NCBI GenBank assembly: GCA_049975425.1
Contig: JBNGDI010000001.1
Coordinates: 150,007-214,006, forward strand
DNA from: HyVt-105 sp049975425
Lineage (GTDB): Bacteria > Bacteroidota > Bacteroidia > Bacteroidales > VadinHA17
Direction: 5' to 3'
DNA length: 64,000 nt
A model generated the notes under the pieces. It saw only the letters and a list, made by a program, of their open reading frames with translations, did not search any database and was not told the DNA's origin. Positions 26,494-34,915 of this stretch are shown in pieces. Both the position numbers and the translations under genes were made by a program. Position 1 is the first letter of the stretch. Every line of letters begins with the position of its first letter.

Positions 26494-27585
26494 ATGGCAT
26501 ATAATATGATTCTGGAAAAGCTGGAGGGGGTGAAGGCCCGTTTTCAGGAAGTATCGCAGCTTATTACTCAGCCCGAGATCACTTCCAACATGAAACGGTA
26601 TATACAGCTTAACAAAGAATATAAAGAGCTGGAGCCCATTGTGAGGGCATATGAAGAGTATAAAAATATTCTGAGCAATATTCAAACTGCACGTGAGATC
26701 CTGGCAACTGAAAAGGATGAGGAAATGTGCGAGATGGCCAAAGCCGAGCTTGAAGAACTGACTGCCAGAGTGGAACCCATGGAGGAAAATATACGTCTGC
26801 TTCTGCTTCCGGTTGATCCGGAAGATAAAAAAAATGCCGTACTGGAGATCAGAGCTGGAACGGGAGGGGATGAAGCCAGTATTTTTGCGGGAGATCTGTA
26901 CCGGATGTATCAGAAGTATGCCGAATCGAAAGGGTGGAAAATGGAAGTGAGCCACTTTACCGAAGGAACGGTGGGAGGATACAAAGAAATTGTGATGAAT
27001 GTAAAAGGGGACAATGTATACGGAACCCTGAAATACGAGTCGGGCGTACACCGGGTGCAGCGGGTGCCGGTAACCGAAACACAGGGCCGGGTGCATACCT
27101 CTGCTGCTTCGGTGGCAGTGCTTCCCGAGGCCGAGGATTTTGATATTGAGGTAAAACCCGATGAGATCAGAAAAGATACATACTGCTCCAGCGGGCCCGG
27201 CGGCCAGTCGGTGAACACCACCTACAGTGCCATTCGTCTTACCCATATCCCTACCGGCCTGGTAGTTACCTGCCAGGATGAAAAATCGCAGATAAAAAAC
27301 CTGGAAAAAGCCATGAAAGAACTGAAAACCAGGTTGTATGATCTGGAGTATCAGAAAAGGATGAAAGCCATTGCTTCCAGGCGGAAAACCATGGTTTCCA
27401 CAGGTGACCGTTCAGCCAAGATCCGCACCTATAATTACCCTCAGGGCCGTGTCACAGATCACCGCATTAATCTCACGCTTTATAACCTGGAATCGATTAT
27501 GAACGGAAATATTCAGGAAATAATCGATAAACTTCAGATGGCTGAAAATGCCGAACGGTTAAAAGCAGCCGATTTAAATACCTAA
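26494..27585 (+). CDS. prfA: Peptide chain release factor 1
   Basis: Recognises UAA and UAG stop codons and triggers peptide release. The 363-residue protein has the peptidyl-hydrolysis motif GGQ at residues 236-238 in SSGPGGQSVNTT, and the codon-recognition tripeptide PVT at 192-194 (RVPVTETQGR). This tripeptide marks RF1, not RF2, which has SPF there. The N-terminal coiled domain is at 5-105. pyrF follows 13 bp downstream, so the two are probably co-transcribed. Confidence 0.97.
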   Translation: MAYNMILEKLEGVKARFQEVSQLITQPEITSNMKRYIQLNKEYKELEPIVRAYEEYKNILSNIQTAREILATEKDEEMCEMAKAELEELTARVEPMEENIRLLLLPVDPEDKKNAVLEIRAGTGGDEASIFAGDLYRMYQKYAESKGWKMEVSHFTEGTVGGYKEIVMNVKGDNVYGTLKYESGVHRVQRVPVTETQGRVHTSAASVAVLPEAEDFDIEVKPDEIRKDTYCSSGPGGQSVNTTYSAIRLTHIPTGLVVTCQDEKSQIKNLEKAMKELKTRLYDLEYQKRMKAIASRRKTMVSTGDRSAKIRTYNYPQGRVTDHRINLTLYNLESIMNGNIQEIIDKLQMAENAERLKAADLNT

Positions 27586-27598
27586 AATTTTTCCGCCT

Positions 27599-28441
27599 AT
27601 GAATGCCCGGCAGCTGTTTCAACAGATCAAACGAAAAAAGAGTTTCCTGTGTGTGGGCCTGGATGCCGACCTGGAAAAAATTCCTCCGCACCTGCTCGAA
27701 AAGGATGACCCTGTCTTCGAATTTAACCGGTATGTGGTGGAAGCCACAGCCGAGTTTGCAGTGGCTTTCAAACCCAATCTGGCTTTTTATGAATCACTTG
27801 GCCCGGATGGATGGAGAAGCCTGAGAAAAACCGTCAAATTCATCCGCAGGAATTATCCGGGAATATTTCTTATTGCCGATGCAAAGAGGGGAGACATTGG
27901 GAATACTTCAGAAAAATATGCCCGTACATTTTTCGATTATAAAGCTGCAGGCCTCGATTTCGATGCGGTAACCCTTTCTCCATACATGGGACAGGATTCT
28001 GTGGTTCCTTTCCTGGCTTTTCCGGAAAAATGGCTGGTGATTCTGGCCCTTACATCCAATCCGGGAGCAAATGATTTTCAGAATGCCCGACTGGAAACCG
28101 GTGAATATGTTTTTGAGAAAGTGATCAAAACCTGTGCATCCTGGACGACTTCCGACCGGCTGATGTTTGTGGTCGGCGCTACGCGCGCCGACAGCCTGGT
28201 GAAAATTCGCCAATGGGTGCCCGATCATTTCTTACTGGTACCCGGCGTGGGTGCCCAGGGAGGGAGCCTGGCCGAAGTGGCAGAATATGGAATGAACAGG
28301 GAATGCGGTTTGCTGGTCAATTCTTCCCGGGCAATTATCTACGCTGATCATTCACCCGATTTTGCGGCATTTGTGAGGGTTAAAGCCATTGAGATCCAGC
28401 AGGAGATGGAAAAACTTCTCACAAAGAAAGGGATTTTGTGA
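27599..28441 (+). CDS. pyrF: Orotidine 5'-phosphate decarboxylase
   Basis: Final step of de novo UMP synthesis. The 280-residue protein belongs to the longer type 2 branch (usual E. coli form about 245). The catalytic Asp-Lys-Asp set is in IADAKRGDIG (D94, K96, D99). Other expected segments are FLCVGLDAD, AFKPNLAFYESLG, and the phosphate loop VPGVGAQGG near the C-terminal third. It lies just after prfA. Confidence 0.95.
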   Translation: MNARQLFQQIKRKKSFLCVGLDADLEKIPPHLLEKDDPVFEFNRYVVEATAEFAVAFKPNLAFYESLGPDGWRSLRKTVKFIRRNYPGIFLIADAKRGDIGNTSEKYARTFFDYKAAGLDFDAVTLSPYMGQDSVVPFLAFPEKWLVILALTSNPGANDFQNARLETGEYVFEKVIKTCASWTTSDRLMFVVGATRADSLVKIRQWVPDHFLLVPGVGAQGGSLAEVAEYGMNRECGLLVNSSRAIIYADHSPDFAAFVRVKAIEIQQEMEKLLTKKGIL

Positions 28442-28518
28442 CTCCTTTTCGTAAATTTATCGGTGATACATGATGAGCATATCCGGCTTGCCCGCTCATT
28501 CATGAACATGACTTGCCA

Positions 28519-29784
28519 ATGAATGAACAGTTCCTCCAATTCATTTGGAAAAATGCCCTTTTCGAACCCAGGGAAGGGAAACTGTCCACCGGAGAATATA
28601 TCATCATCCGGGAGGTGGGAAATGAAAACCATGATGCCGGACCTGATTTCAACAACGCCAGGATCATGATCGATGGAACCCTGTGGGTGGGTAATGTGGA
28701 AATTCATATCCGGTCATCCGACTGGTACCGGCACGGTCATCATCAGGATCCTGTATATGAAAATGTGATACTGCATGTGGTGTACGAACACGATCGGGAT
28801 ACCCATACCCTGTCGGGGAGAAATGTACCGGTGTTTTCCCTGAATGTTCCGGCAGAGATATATGGTCAGTATTATGCCCTGATGAACCACAAAGGATGGA
28901 TTCCCTGTGCCGCTCACCTCAGCCGGATCGACCCCCTTGCCCTCGATCTCTGGCAGCGGGAACTGCTGGAGGAACGCATGGAAAAAAAAGCAGCCGGTAT
29001 ACGCAATGACCTTGAACAAACACGTGGCGACTGGGAGGAAGTGTTTTATCATAAGCTCATGAGGGCATACGGCAATCCGGTGAATGCAGAACCTTTCGAA
29101 CGTCTTGCCAGATCTGTTTCCTGGAAGGTGGTGCTGAAACATCGTGACAGCCTGAAACAATTGGAAGCCCTGCTTTTCGGCCAGGCAGGAATGTTGGAGA
29201 AGGAATCCGGTGAGTTATACGTTCAGGAGCTGAACAAGGAATACCATCATCTGGCCGGGAAATATCAACTGAAACCTCTTTCTGCCTCTGTGTGGCATTT
29301 TGCCAGACTGCGGCCAGTGCATTTCCCTCCGGTGCGTTTGGCACAACTGGCCGCCTTGTTCCACAGCCGGCCCCATTTGTTCAGAAATTGCCTGGAAATG
29401 GAGGATATGAAGGGAATTACCGATATGTTCCGGGTAGAACCATCTGCCTACTGGTCAGATCATTATCGTTTCGGAGTTGCTTCCCCCTCAGGGAAAAAAT
29501 GGCCCGGCGAGGTGTTCCTGAAGTATATAATCAGCAATGTGATCATCCCGTTCCGTTATGCCTATGCTGCATTTCACGGAAAGGAAGAAGGAAAACAGAA
29601 AGCATTGAAAATGCTTGAACAACAGCCTCCTGAAAAACACCGGATTACAAGAAACTGGGAGAAACTGGGGTTGCCTAATGAACATGCCGCTAATTCCCAG
29701 GCACTGATCCACCTGAAAAAAGAATACTGTATCTTCAAAAAATGCCTGAATTGTCACATCGGCAGAATGATCCTTACCGGTTGA
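28519..29784 (+). CDS. DUF2851 family protein
   Basis: A 421-residue conserved protein of Bacteroidota with no known function. I use the ATG at 28519 (MNEQFLQFIW) rather than a TTG two codons before. Seen: NHDAGPDFNNARI followed by VGNVEIHIRSSDWYRHGH, which looks like a nuclease-type Asp/Glu core (D, E and H spaced in beta strands), though I only infer this. The C-terminus has three Cys in EYCIFKKCLNCHIG, a possible metal site. The K+ channel gene starts 3 bp after its stop, so the two are probably made together. Confidence 0.82.
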   Translation: MNEQFLQFIWKNALFEPREGKLSTGEYIIIREVGNENHDAGPDFNNARIMIDGTLWVGNVEIHIRSSDWYRHGHHQDPVYENVILHVVYEHDRDTHTLSGRNVPVFSLNVPAEIYGQYYALMNHKGWIPCAAHLSRIDPLALDLWQRELLEERMEKKAAGIRNDLEQTRGDWEEVFYHKLMRAYGNPVNAEPFERLARSVSWKVVLKHRDSLKQLEALLFGQAGMLEKESGELYVQELNKEYHHLAGKYQLKPLSASVWHFARLRPVHFPPVRLAQLAALFHSRPHLFRNCLEMEDMKGITDMFRVEPSAYWSDHYRFGVASPSGKKWPGEVFLKYIISNVIIPFRYAYAAFHGKEEGKQKALKMLEQQPPEKHRITRNWEKLGLPNEHAANSQALIHLKKEYCIFKKCLNCHIGRMILTG

Positions 29785-29787
29785 ATC

Positions 29788-30840
29788 ATGCAGAGAGAAA
29801 ATCTGAAAAATATCTTTTTTGGTCTGTTTGCCTTGCTTGGCGTGATCTTTATCGGTATTACCGGCTTTCATCTACTGGAAGGATATTCATTTACCGACGC
29901 CTTCTTTATGACAATTATCACAATATCTACCGTTGGTTTCAGAGAAGTACACCCTCTTTCGCCCGAAGGGAAAATTTTTACAATTATCCTTATATTCTTC
30001 AGTTTCGGAATATTTGCCTATGTGGTATCCACCTTTACCCGAATGCTGGTAGATGGAGTGTTCAGACATTATTACAAAGACAACAAAATGAAAAGAAGAG
30101 TCGCTAAGCTCAGTAACCACATTATCCTCTGCGGATACGGACGAAACGGCAGGCAGGTGGCTGTAGATCTGATTGATCATGAGGAAGAATTTGTGATCAT
30201 TGAACAGGACGAGGCAGTGATTGAAACCATCAGGGAGAATGCCGACCTGATGTACATCCACGGGGATGCTACCCTGGAAGAAGTGCTCAGGATGGCCCGG
30301 GTGGATCGTGCCAGATCATTGATAACCACTTTGCCCAATGATGCCGATAATCTTTTTGTCGTATTGACTGCCCGGCAGATCAATCCAACCATGACCATCA
30401 TTAGCCGGGCATCGCACGATAATTCCGATATGAAGCTGAAAAGGGCCGGTGCAACCAATGTTATCATGCCTGATAAAATCGGTGGTCAGCGAATGGCCAA
30501 GCTGGTAACCCAGCCCGATGTCATTGAGTTTATGGAATATATCATCCTTCAAAAAAGCAAGGACGTGACGCTCAAGGAAGTGAGTTGTGCCGATATGCAT
30601 CCCGACTACGAGGGAAAATCCATCGGAGAACTGAACGTGAGAAATTATTCCGGGGCAAACATTATCGGTATGAAGAAACCCGATAAGTCGTATGTGTTCA
30701 ACCCTCCGCCAACCCAGGTGCTTTCAAATAAAGATCAATTATTTGTTCTGGGGACCCCTGAACAGATTTATTCCCTGAAAGAGATACTGAGAAATCCCCG
30801 GCAGAACTTACCGTTATCCGGACAGGAAACAGGGGTATAA
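29788..30840 (+). CDS. TrkA-domain potassium channel
   Basis: A 350-residue inner-membrane channel. Two membrane helices (about 9-30 and 63-90) flank the pore helix and filter TVGFREV at 48-54. RCK/TrkA-N then gives GYGRNGRQVA at about 115-124 for nucleotide binding, with DLIDHEEEFVIIEQDE as the end of strand 2. TrkA-C lies at about 260-335. The filter lacks the canonical TVGYGD: the second glycine is Arg. It follows the DUF2851 gene by 3 bp. Function as a ligand-gated K+ channel is inferred from the family. Confidence 0.87.
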   Translation: MQRENLKNIFFGLFALLGVIFIGITGFHLLEGYSFTDAFFMTIITISTVGFREVHPLSPEGKIFTIILIFFSFGIFAYVVSTFTRMLVDGVFRHYYKDNKMKRRVAKLSNHIILCGYGRNGRQVAVDLIDHEEEFVIIEQDEAVIETIRENADLMYIHGDATLEEVLRMARVDRARSLITTLPNDADNLFVVLTARQINPTMTIISRASHDNSDMKLKRAGATNVIMPDKIGGQRMAKLVTQPDVIEFMEYIILQKSKDVTLKEVSCADMHPDYEGKSIGELNVRNYSGANIIGMKKPDKSYVFNPPPTQVLSNKDQLFVLGTPEQIYSLKEILRNPRQNLPLSGQETGV

Positions 30841-30877
30841 ACCCGGTAAAGGCGGGAGATGTTTTTTGATCAAAAAA

Positions 30878-30907
30878 TTGATTTATTGGAAAAATTCAGT
30901 AATTTTG
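30878..30907 (+). promoter_or_regulatory. Bacteroidota-type promoter of rpsO
   Basis: TTG at 30878-30880, a 19-bp spacer and TAATTTTG at 30900-30907: a full match to the -33/-7 promoter of the phylum. The predicted leader is about 45-50 nt, which could hold the S15 autoregulation site known in other bacteria; I do not see a clear fold. Confidence 0.75.
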
Positions 30908-30961
30908 CAGTTCCAAAATTGACAAGCACGAACATAACATTATTAGTTATTTCAGAAAAAT

Positions 30962-31231
30962 ATGTATTTAACAGCCGAAAAAAAGAAAGAGATTTTTACC
31001 AGGCACGGGAAGTCTGAAACCGATACCGGCAGGGCCGAATCGCAGATCGCCCTGTTTTCTTACCGGATCGCCCATCTTACCGAACATCTGAAAGCGAATA
31101 AGAAGGATTACAGTACCCAGCGGGCATTGCTCAAACTGGTCGGAAAAAGAAGGAAATTGCTCGATTACCTGAAGGCCCGTGATATTGAAAGATACCGGAC
31201 CATCCTAAAAGAGCTCAACTTGAGGAAGTAA
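30962..31231 (+). CDS. rpsO: Small ribosomal subunit protein uS15
   Basis: The 89-residue protein binds 16S rRNA and helps form the platform of the 30S subunit. The signature is complete: TGRAESQIALFSYRIAHLTEHL, then KDYSTQRALLKLVGKRRKLLDYL and YRTILKELNLRK. It has its own strong promoter and a strong terminator directly after, yet it lies next to pnp, the neighbour it also has in E. coli. Confidence 0.98.
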   Translation: MYLTAEKKKEIFTRHGKSETDTGRAESQIALFSYRIAHLTEHLKANKKDYSTQRALLKLVGKRRKLLDYLKARDIERYRTILKELNLRK

Positions 31232-31237
31232 TGCGGG

Positions 31238-31263
31238 AAGGCAATGACACCATTGCCTTTTTT
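31238..31263 (+). terminator. Rho-independent terminator between rpsO and pnp
   Basis: AAGGCAATG (31238-31246), loop ACAC, CATTGCCTT (31251-31259), then a T run. It starts 7 nt after the rpsO stop and should largely separate rpsO from pnp. Confidence 0.9.
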
Positions 31264-31319
31264 CGTGCTTACGGATTCGCAGAATACTTCTGTTTTTATA
31301 TTAAAGCAATATTGTAAAA

Positions 31320-33458
31320 ATGTTCAACATTACGCAAAAAAATATTGACCTGGGTGATGGTCGTACCATTACCCTGGAAACGGGGAAGCTGGCCAAACAG
31401 GCTGACGGTTCTGTGATGGTGAAAATGGGGAAAACCATGTTGCTGGCCACCGTGGTTTCTGCCCGGGAAGCCCGGGAAGATGTGGATTTTATGCCTCTTT
31501 CCGTTGAATACAGGGAAAAGTTTGCCAGTTCCGGACGTTTCCCCGGTGGTTTTTTGAAACGGGAAGCCCGGCCATCCGATCACGAAGTGCTGATTTCCAG
31601 GTTGGTTGACCGAGCCCTGCGTCCACTCTTTCCGGATGATTATCATGCCGAAACATTTGTCACCATCAACCTGATTTCGGCCGATAAGGAGATCCCCCCC
31701 GACGCCATGGCCGGGCTGGCAGCTTCTGCAGCTTTGTCTGTTTCTGATGTTCCATTTAACGGGCCCATTTCTGAGGTCAGGGTGGGACGAATCAACGGTA
31801 AGTTTCGTATCAATCCCTCCTTTTCGGAGCTTGAAAAAGCCGATATCGATATTATGGTGGGTGCCACTATCGATAATATCCTGATGGTGGAAGGGGAAAT
31901 GAAGGAAGTTTCAGAAACCGACATGCTCGAGGCTATTCAATTCGCCCATGAAGCTATCAAAAAACAGTGTCAGGTTCAGATGGAACTTGCCCGTGAGCTT
32001 CAGGTAACCGCAAGGGAATATTCCCATGAGGTTCATAATGAAGAGCTGCGTGAAAAAATGAGAAAAGACACCTACGACAAGATTTATGCCGTAGCCAAAA
32101 AACAGATCCCCGTTAAACAAGAACGTTCGGAAGCCTTTGAAGCCATTAAGCGGGAGTTTATCGAATCCCTGCCTGAAGAGCAGCAGGAAGAACTGAATCC
32201 CGTCCTGGTTGATAAGTATTTTCACGACCTGCATAAAGATGCGGTCAGAAAGATGATTCTGGAGGAAGGAGTCAGACTGGACGGAAGAAAATTGGATGAA
32301 ATAAGACCTATTTCCTGTGAAGTGGACTATCTTCCCGCCGCCCATGGATCGGCATTGTTCACCAGAGGTGAAACCCAGTCGCTTACCACCGTTACCCTGG
32401 GAAACAAACTGGACGAAAAAATTATAGATGAAGTACTGGTGCAGGGAACGGAAAAGTTTACCCTGCATTATAACTTCCCTCCCTTTTCAACCGGTGACGC
32501 CCGCCCGGTCAGGGGAGTGAGCCGGCGGGAAATAGGTCATGGGAACCTGGCCCTGCGTGCACTGAAACCCATGATGCCTCCCATTGAGGAGAATCCATAT
32601 ACCGTACGCGTGGTATCTGATATCCTTGAATCGAACGGATCCTCCTCCATGGCCACCGTGTGTGCCGGTACACTGGCCCTGATGGATGCCGGTGTGAAAC
32701 TGAAAAAACCGGTTTCAGGTATTGCCATGGGGCTTATTACTGATCCCGGTTCCGGGAAATTCGCCATTCTTTCCGATATCCTGGGAGATGAGGATCATCT
32801 GGGAGATATGGATTTCAAAGTGGCCGGTACCCGTGACGGGATCACCGCTACACAGATGGATATCAAAGTGGAGGGTCTTTCCTATGAGGTTATGGCCAGA
32901 GCACTTGAACAGGCCAGACTTGGCCGGCTCCATATACTGGATATTATGACCGGGGTGATCGCCGAACCCCGCCCTGATCTGAAACCTCATGCCCCGCGTA
33001 TTGTGCAGATTACGGTACCCAAAGATTATATCGGTGCCATTATCGGTCCCGGTGGAAAAATTATTCAGGAAATCCAGTCACAAACCGGCGCTACCATCAT
33101 TATTGAAGAACTGAACGGCCGTGGTGTTGTGGATGTTTTTGCCGATAACAAAGAGTCGATCGACAAAGCCCTGGCCCGTATCAGGGCTATTGCCACTGAA
33201 CCCGAAGTGGGTGAAATCTACCACGGTAAGGTCAAGACCATTGTTCCTTTCGGAGCATTTATTGAAATATTACCGGGGAAGGATGGACTGCTTCATATTT
33301 CCGAAATTGAATGGCGCCGGCTGAAAACAGTGGATGAGGTACTCAAAGAAGGTGATGAGGTGGATGTCAAGCTGATAGATGTGGATTCCAAGACTGGGAA
33401 ACTGAAACTATCCAGGAAGGTGCTTCTGCCACGTCCGGAGAAGAAAGAGAATAAATAG
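31320..33458 (+). CDS. pnp: Polyribonucleotide nucleotidyltransferase (PNPase)
   Basis: 3'-5' phosphorolytic exoribonuclease of RNA decay. The 712-residue protein has two RNase PH domains (about 10-230 and 320-545) joined by a helical linker, with FKVAGTRDGITATQMDIK as the catalytic acidic region in the second. The KH domain follows (VPKDYIGAIIGPGGKIIQEI, about 562-595), then the S1 domain (GEIYHGKVKTIVPFGAFIEI, about 635-705). No clear TAnnTTTG box is seen in the 56 bp between the rpsO terminator and the ATG, so its promoter is unresolved. A terminator follows. Confidence 0.98.
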   Translation: MFNITQKNIDLGDGRTITLETGKLAKQADGSVMVKMGKTMLLATVVSAREAREDVDFMPLSVEYREKFASSGRFPGGFLKREARPSDHEVLISRLVDRALRPLFPDDYHAETFVTINLISADKEIPPDAMAGLAASAALSVSDVPFNGPISEVRVGRINGKFRINPSFSELEKADIDIMVGATIDNILMVEGEMKEVSETDMLEAIQFAHEAIKKQCQVQMELARELQVTAREYSHEVHNEELREKMRKDTYDKIYAVAKKQIPVKQERSEAFEAIKREFIESLPEEQQEELNPVLVDKYFHDLHKDAVRKMILEEGVRLDGRKLDEIRPISCEVDYLPAAHGSALFTRGETQSLTTVTLGNKLDEKIIDEVLVQGTEKFTLHYNFPPFSTGDARPVRGVSRREIGHGNLALRALKPMMPPIEENPYTVRVVSDILESNGSSSMATVCAGTLALMDAGVKLKKPVSGIAMGLITDPGSGKFAILSDILGDEDHLGDMDFKVAGTRDGITATQMDIKVEGLSYEVMARALEQARLGRLHILDIMTGVIAEPRPDLKPHAPRIVQITVPKDYIGAIIGPGGKIIQEIQSQTGATIIIEELNGRGVVDVFADNKESIDKALARIRAIATEPEVGEIYHGKVKTIVPFGAFIEILPGKDGLLHISEIEWRRLKTVDEVLKEGDEVDVKLIDVDSKTGKLKLSRKVLLPRPEKKENK

Positions 33459-33487
33459 ATAGCAGAATGTATGTTGAACCATGCAGC

Positions 33488-33516
33488 AGGCTGTCTTTCA
33501 GAGACAGCCTTTTTTA
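33488..33516 (+). terminator. Rho-independent terminator after pnp
   Basis: AGGCTGTCT (33488-33496), loop TTCAG, AGACAGCCT (33502-33510), followed by seven Ts. It starts 30 nt after the pnp stop. Confidence 0.92.
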
Positions 33517-33551
33517 TACCGGGATAACCCGCTCGTTGCCATAAAATAGCC

Positions 33552-33559
33552 TAATTTTG
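33552..33559 (+). promoter_or_regulatory. -7 promoter box placed almost on the start codon
   Basis: TAATTTTG matches TAnnTTTG exactly and ends only 6 nt before the ATG at 33566, so the transcript may have no leader or one of a few bases. Confidence 0.55.
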
Positions 33560-33565
33560 TATATC

Positions 33566-34075
33566 ATGAAGCCTGATTCTGTTAGCCACCTCGAGGATAT
33601 GTTACATACCCGGATGAAGCAGATGAACCCGCGGGAAATCAGGTACTGGCAGGTGAAACGTTTTATGGAAATGGCCCGGCACATTTACAGGTTTTCTTCC
33701 GAATGCAGTGAATGTCTGAAATTCAGGTTAGAAATACCCTCACTGGCCGGCGGAGTCGATCGCCTTTCTGAAGTTGCTGCCAGCGAACGGATCAGGTATG
33801 AAAAGTTAAGCGATGATATGCTGAAGCATCTGAGGCACAGGCATGGGTTTTACATAAAAAAATATTACATTACTACGTATAGTGTGCTGGGAATGATGGG
33901 AGGGGTCATCGGAGGTGTGCTGGTGGCATGGATGATACAATCGGTGGCATCGGAGCCTCCTTTGCATATTTTCAGGTATGCAGTGCTTCTCGGTTGGCTG
34001 GCCGGATTGGTGACGGGACGGATAACGGGTTTCAGAAAAGACCGGAAAGTGGAACGGGAGGGCCGGCAAATTTGA
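33566..34075 (+). CDS. Membrane protein of unknown function
   Basis: Not recognised. I use the ATG at 33566, downstream of the promoter box, giving 169 residues. The N-terminal about 105 residues are soluble, helical and basic, with a CxxC-like pair in SSECSECLKF. Two membrane helices follow (VLGMMGGVIGGVLVAWMI, about 109-126, and the AVLLGWLAGLVTG stretch, about 139-152), ending in a basic tail (RKDRKVEREG). It is flanked by the pnp terminator and, 84 bp downstream, the deoxynucleoside kinase gene. Confidence 0.6.
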   Translation: MKPDSVSHLEDMLHTRMKQMNPREIRYWQVKRFMEMARHIYRFSSECSECLKFRLEIPSLAGGVDRLSEVAASERIRYEKLSDDMLKHLRHRHGFYIKKYYITTYSVLGMMGGVIGGVLVAWMIQSVASEPPLHIFRYAVLLGWLAGLVTGRITGFRKDRKVEREGRQI

Positions 34076-34159
34076 TTATCTTCACGGGGAAATGCAATGA
34101 AGGGGGAAACGGGATCAGAACATATTGTGCCTGGTCAGATAATACACCCATGCTATTGA

Positions 34160-34807
34160 ATGGTTGAGCAAATGAAATATCAGTATATAGTTATTGAAGG
34201 AAATATAGGGGCGGGTAAAACTTCACTTACGCAAATGATTGCTGCCGAATTCAATGCCCGCCTCATCCTGGAGGAATTCAGCGAAAATCCCTTTCTTCCG
34301 AAATTCTATAAAAACCCGGAACGATATGCTTTTCCCCTGGAGCTTTCTTTCCTGGCAGCCCGTTACCAGCAGTTGAAATCAGAGCTGGAAAACCGTGATC
34401 TGTTCAAAAGCTTTACCATCTCCGATTATTATTTTATGAAATCACTGATCTTTGCCCGCGTTACACTGGCAGAGGAAGAGTTCAAACTATACAGGCAGCT
34501 GTTCCATATCATCTACCAGTCTTTGCCACGTCCCGATCTTTTCGTTTACCTGCATGCAACACCCCGCAAGTTGATCGAAAATATCAGGAAGAGAGGCCGC
34601 GATTATGAACAGGAAATTACCTGTGAATATCTGCAGCAAATACAAAACGGTTATTTTGATTTTTTCAGACGTGAAGCCACAATGCGATTCCTCATTATTG
34701 ATACGGAAAACGTTGATTTTGTCAACCGCCCTGATGATTTTGTCCGGATCAGGAATACAATATTTGAAAATGAAGTGCAACCGGGCCTGAACAATGTGAT
34801 ATTATAG
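34160..34807 (+). CDS. Deoxynucleoside kinase
   Basis: Phosphorylates deoxynucleosides for nucleotide salvage, in the dNK/dGK family. The protein has 215 residues from the ATG at 34160, or 211 from the ATG at 34172, which fits family N-termini equally well (MKYQYIVIEGNIGAGKTSL). The P-loop is GNIGAGKTS. LILEEF carries the Glu expected near the base pocket, SDYYFMKS stands where the family has its ERS/DRY-type motif, and RKLIENIRKRGRDYE is the LID with its Arg residues. The exact substrate cannot be read from sequence. Confidence 0.88.
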   Translation: MVEQMKYQYIVIEGNIGAGKTSLTQMIAAEFNARLILEEFSENPFLPKFYKNPERYAFPLELSFLAARYQQLKSELENRDLFKSFTISDYYFMKSLIFARVTLAEEEFKLYRQLFHIIYQSLPRPDLFVYLHATPRKLIENIRKRGRDYEQEITCEYLQQIQNGYFDFFRREATMRFLIIDTENVDFVNRPDDFVRIRNTIFENEVQPGLNNVIL

Positions 34808-34860
34808 AATTTCGCTGTGAAAATCTTTCTTTGATTATTTTTTTTTAATCAAAACTTTGA

Positions 34861-34868
34861 TAGTTTTG
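34861..34868 (+). promoter_or_regulatory. -7 promoter box of the OmpA/TPR lipoprotein gene
   Basis: TAGTTTTG, an exact TAnnTTTG match, 47 nt before the ATG at 34916. The upstream DNA is T-rich, with no sharp -33 box. Confidence 0.6.
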
Positions 34869-34915
34869 TATTACTGATCCAAAATCAATTGATTGTAACT
34901 CAAATATCTGGAATT

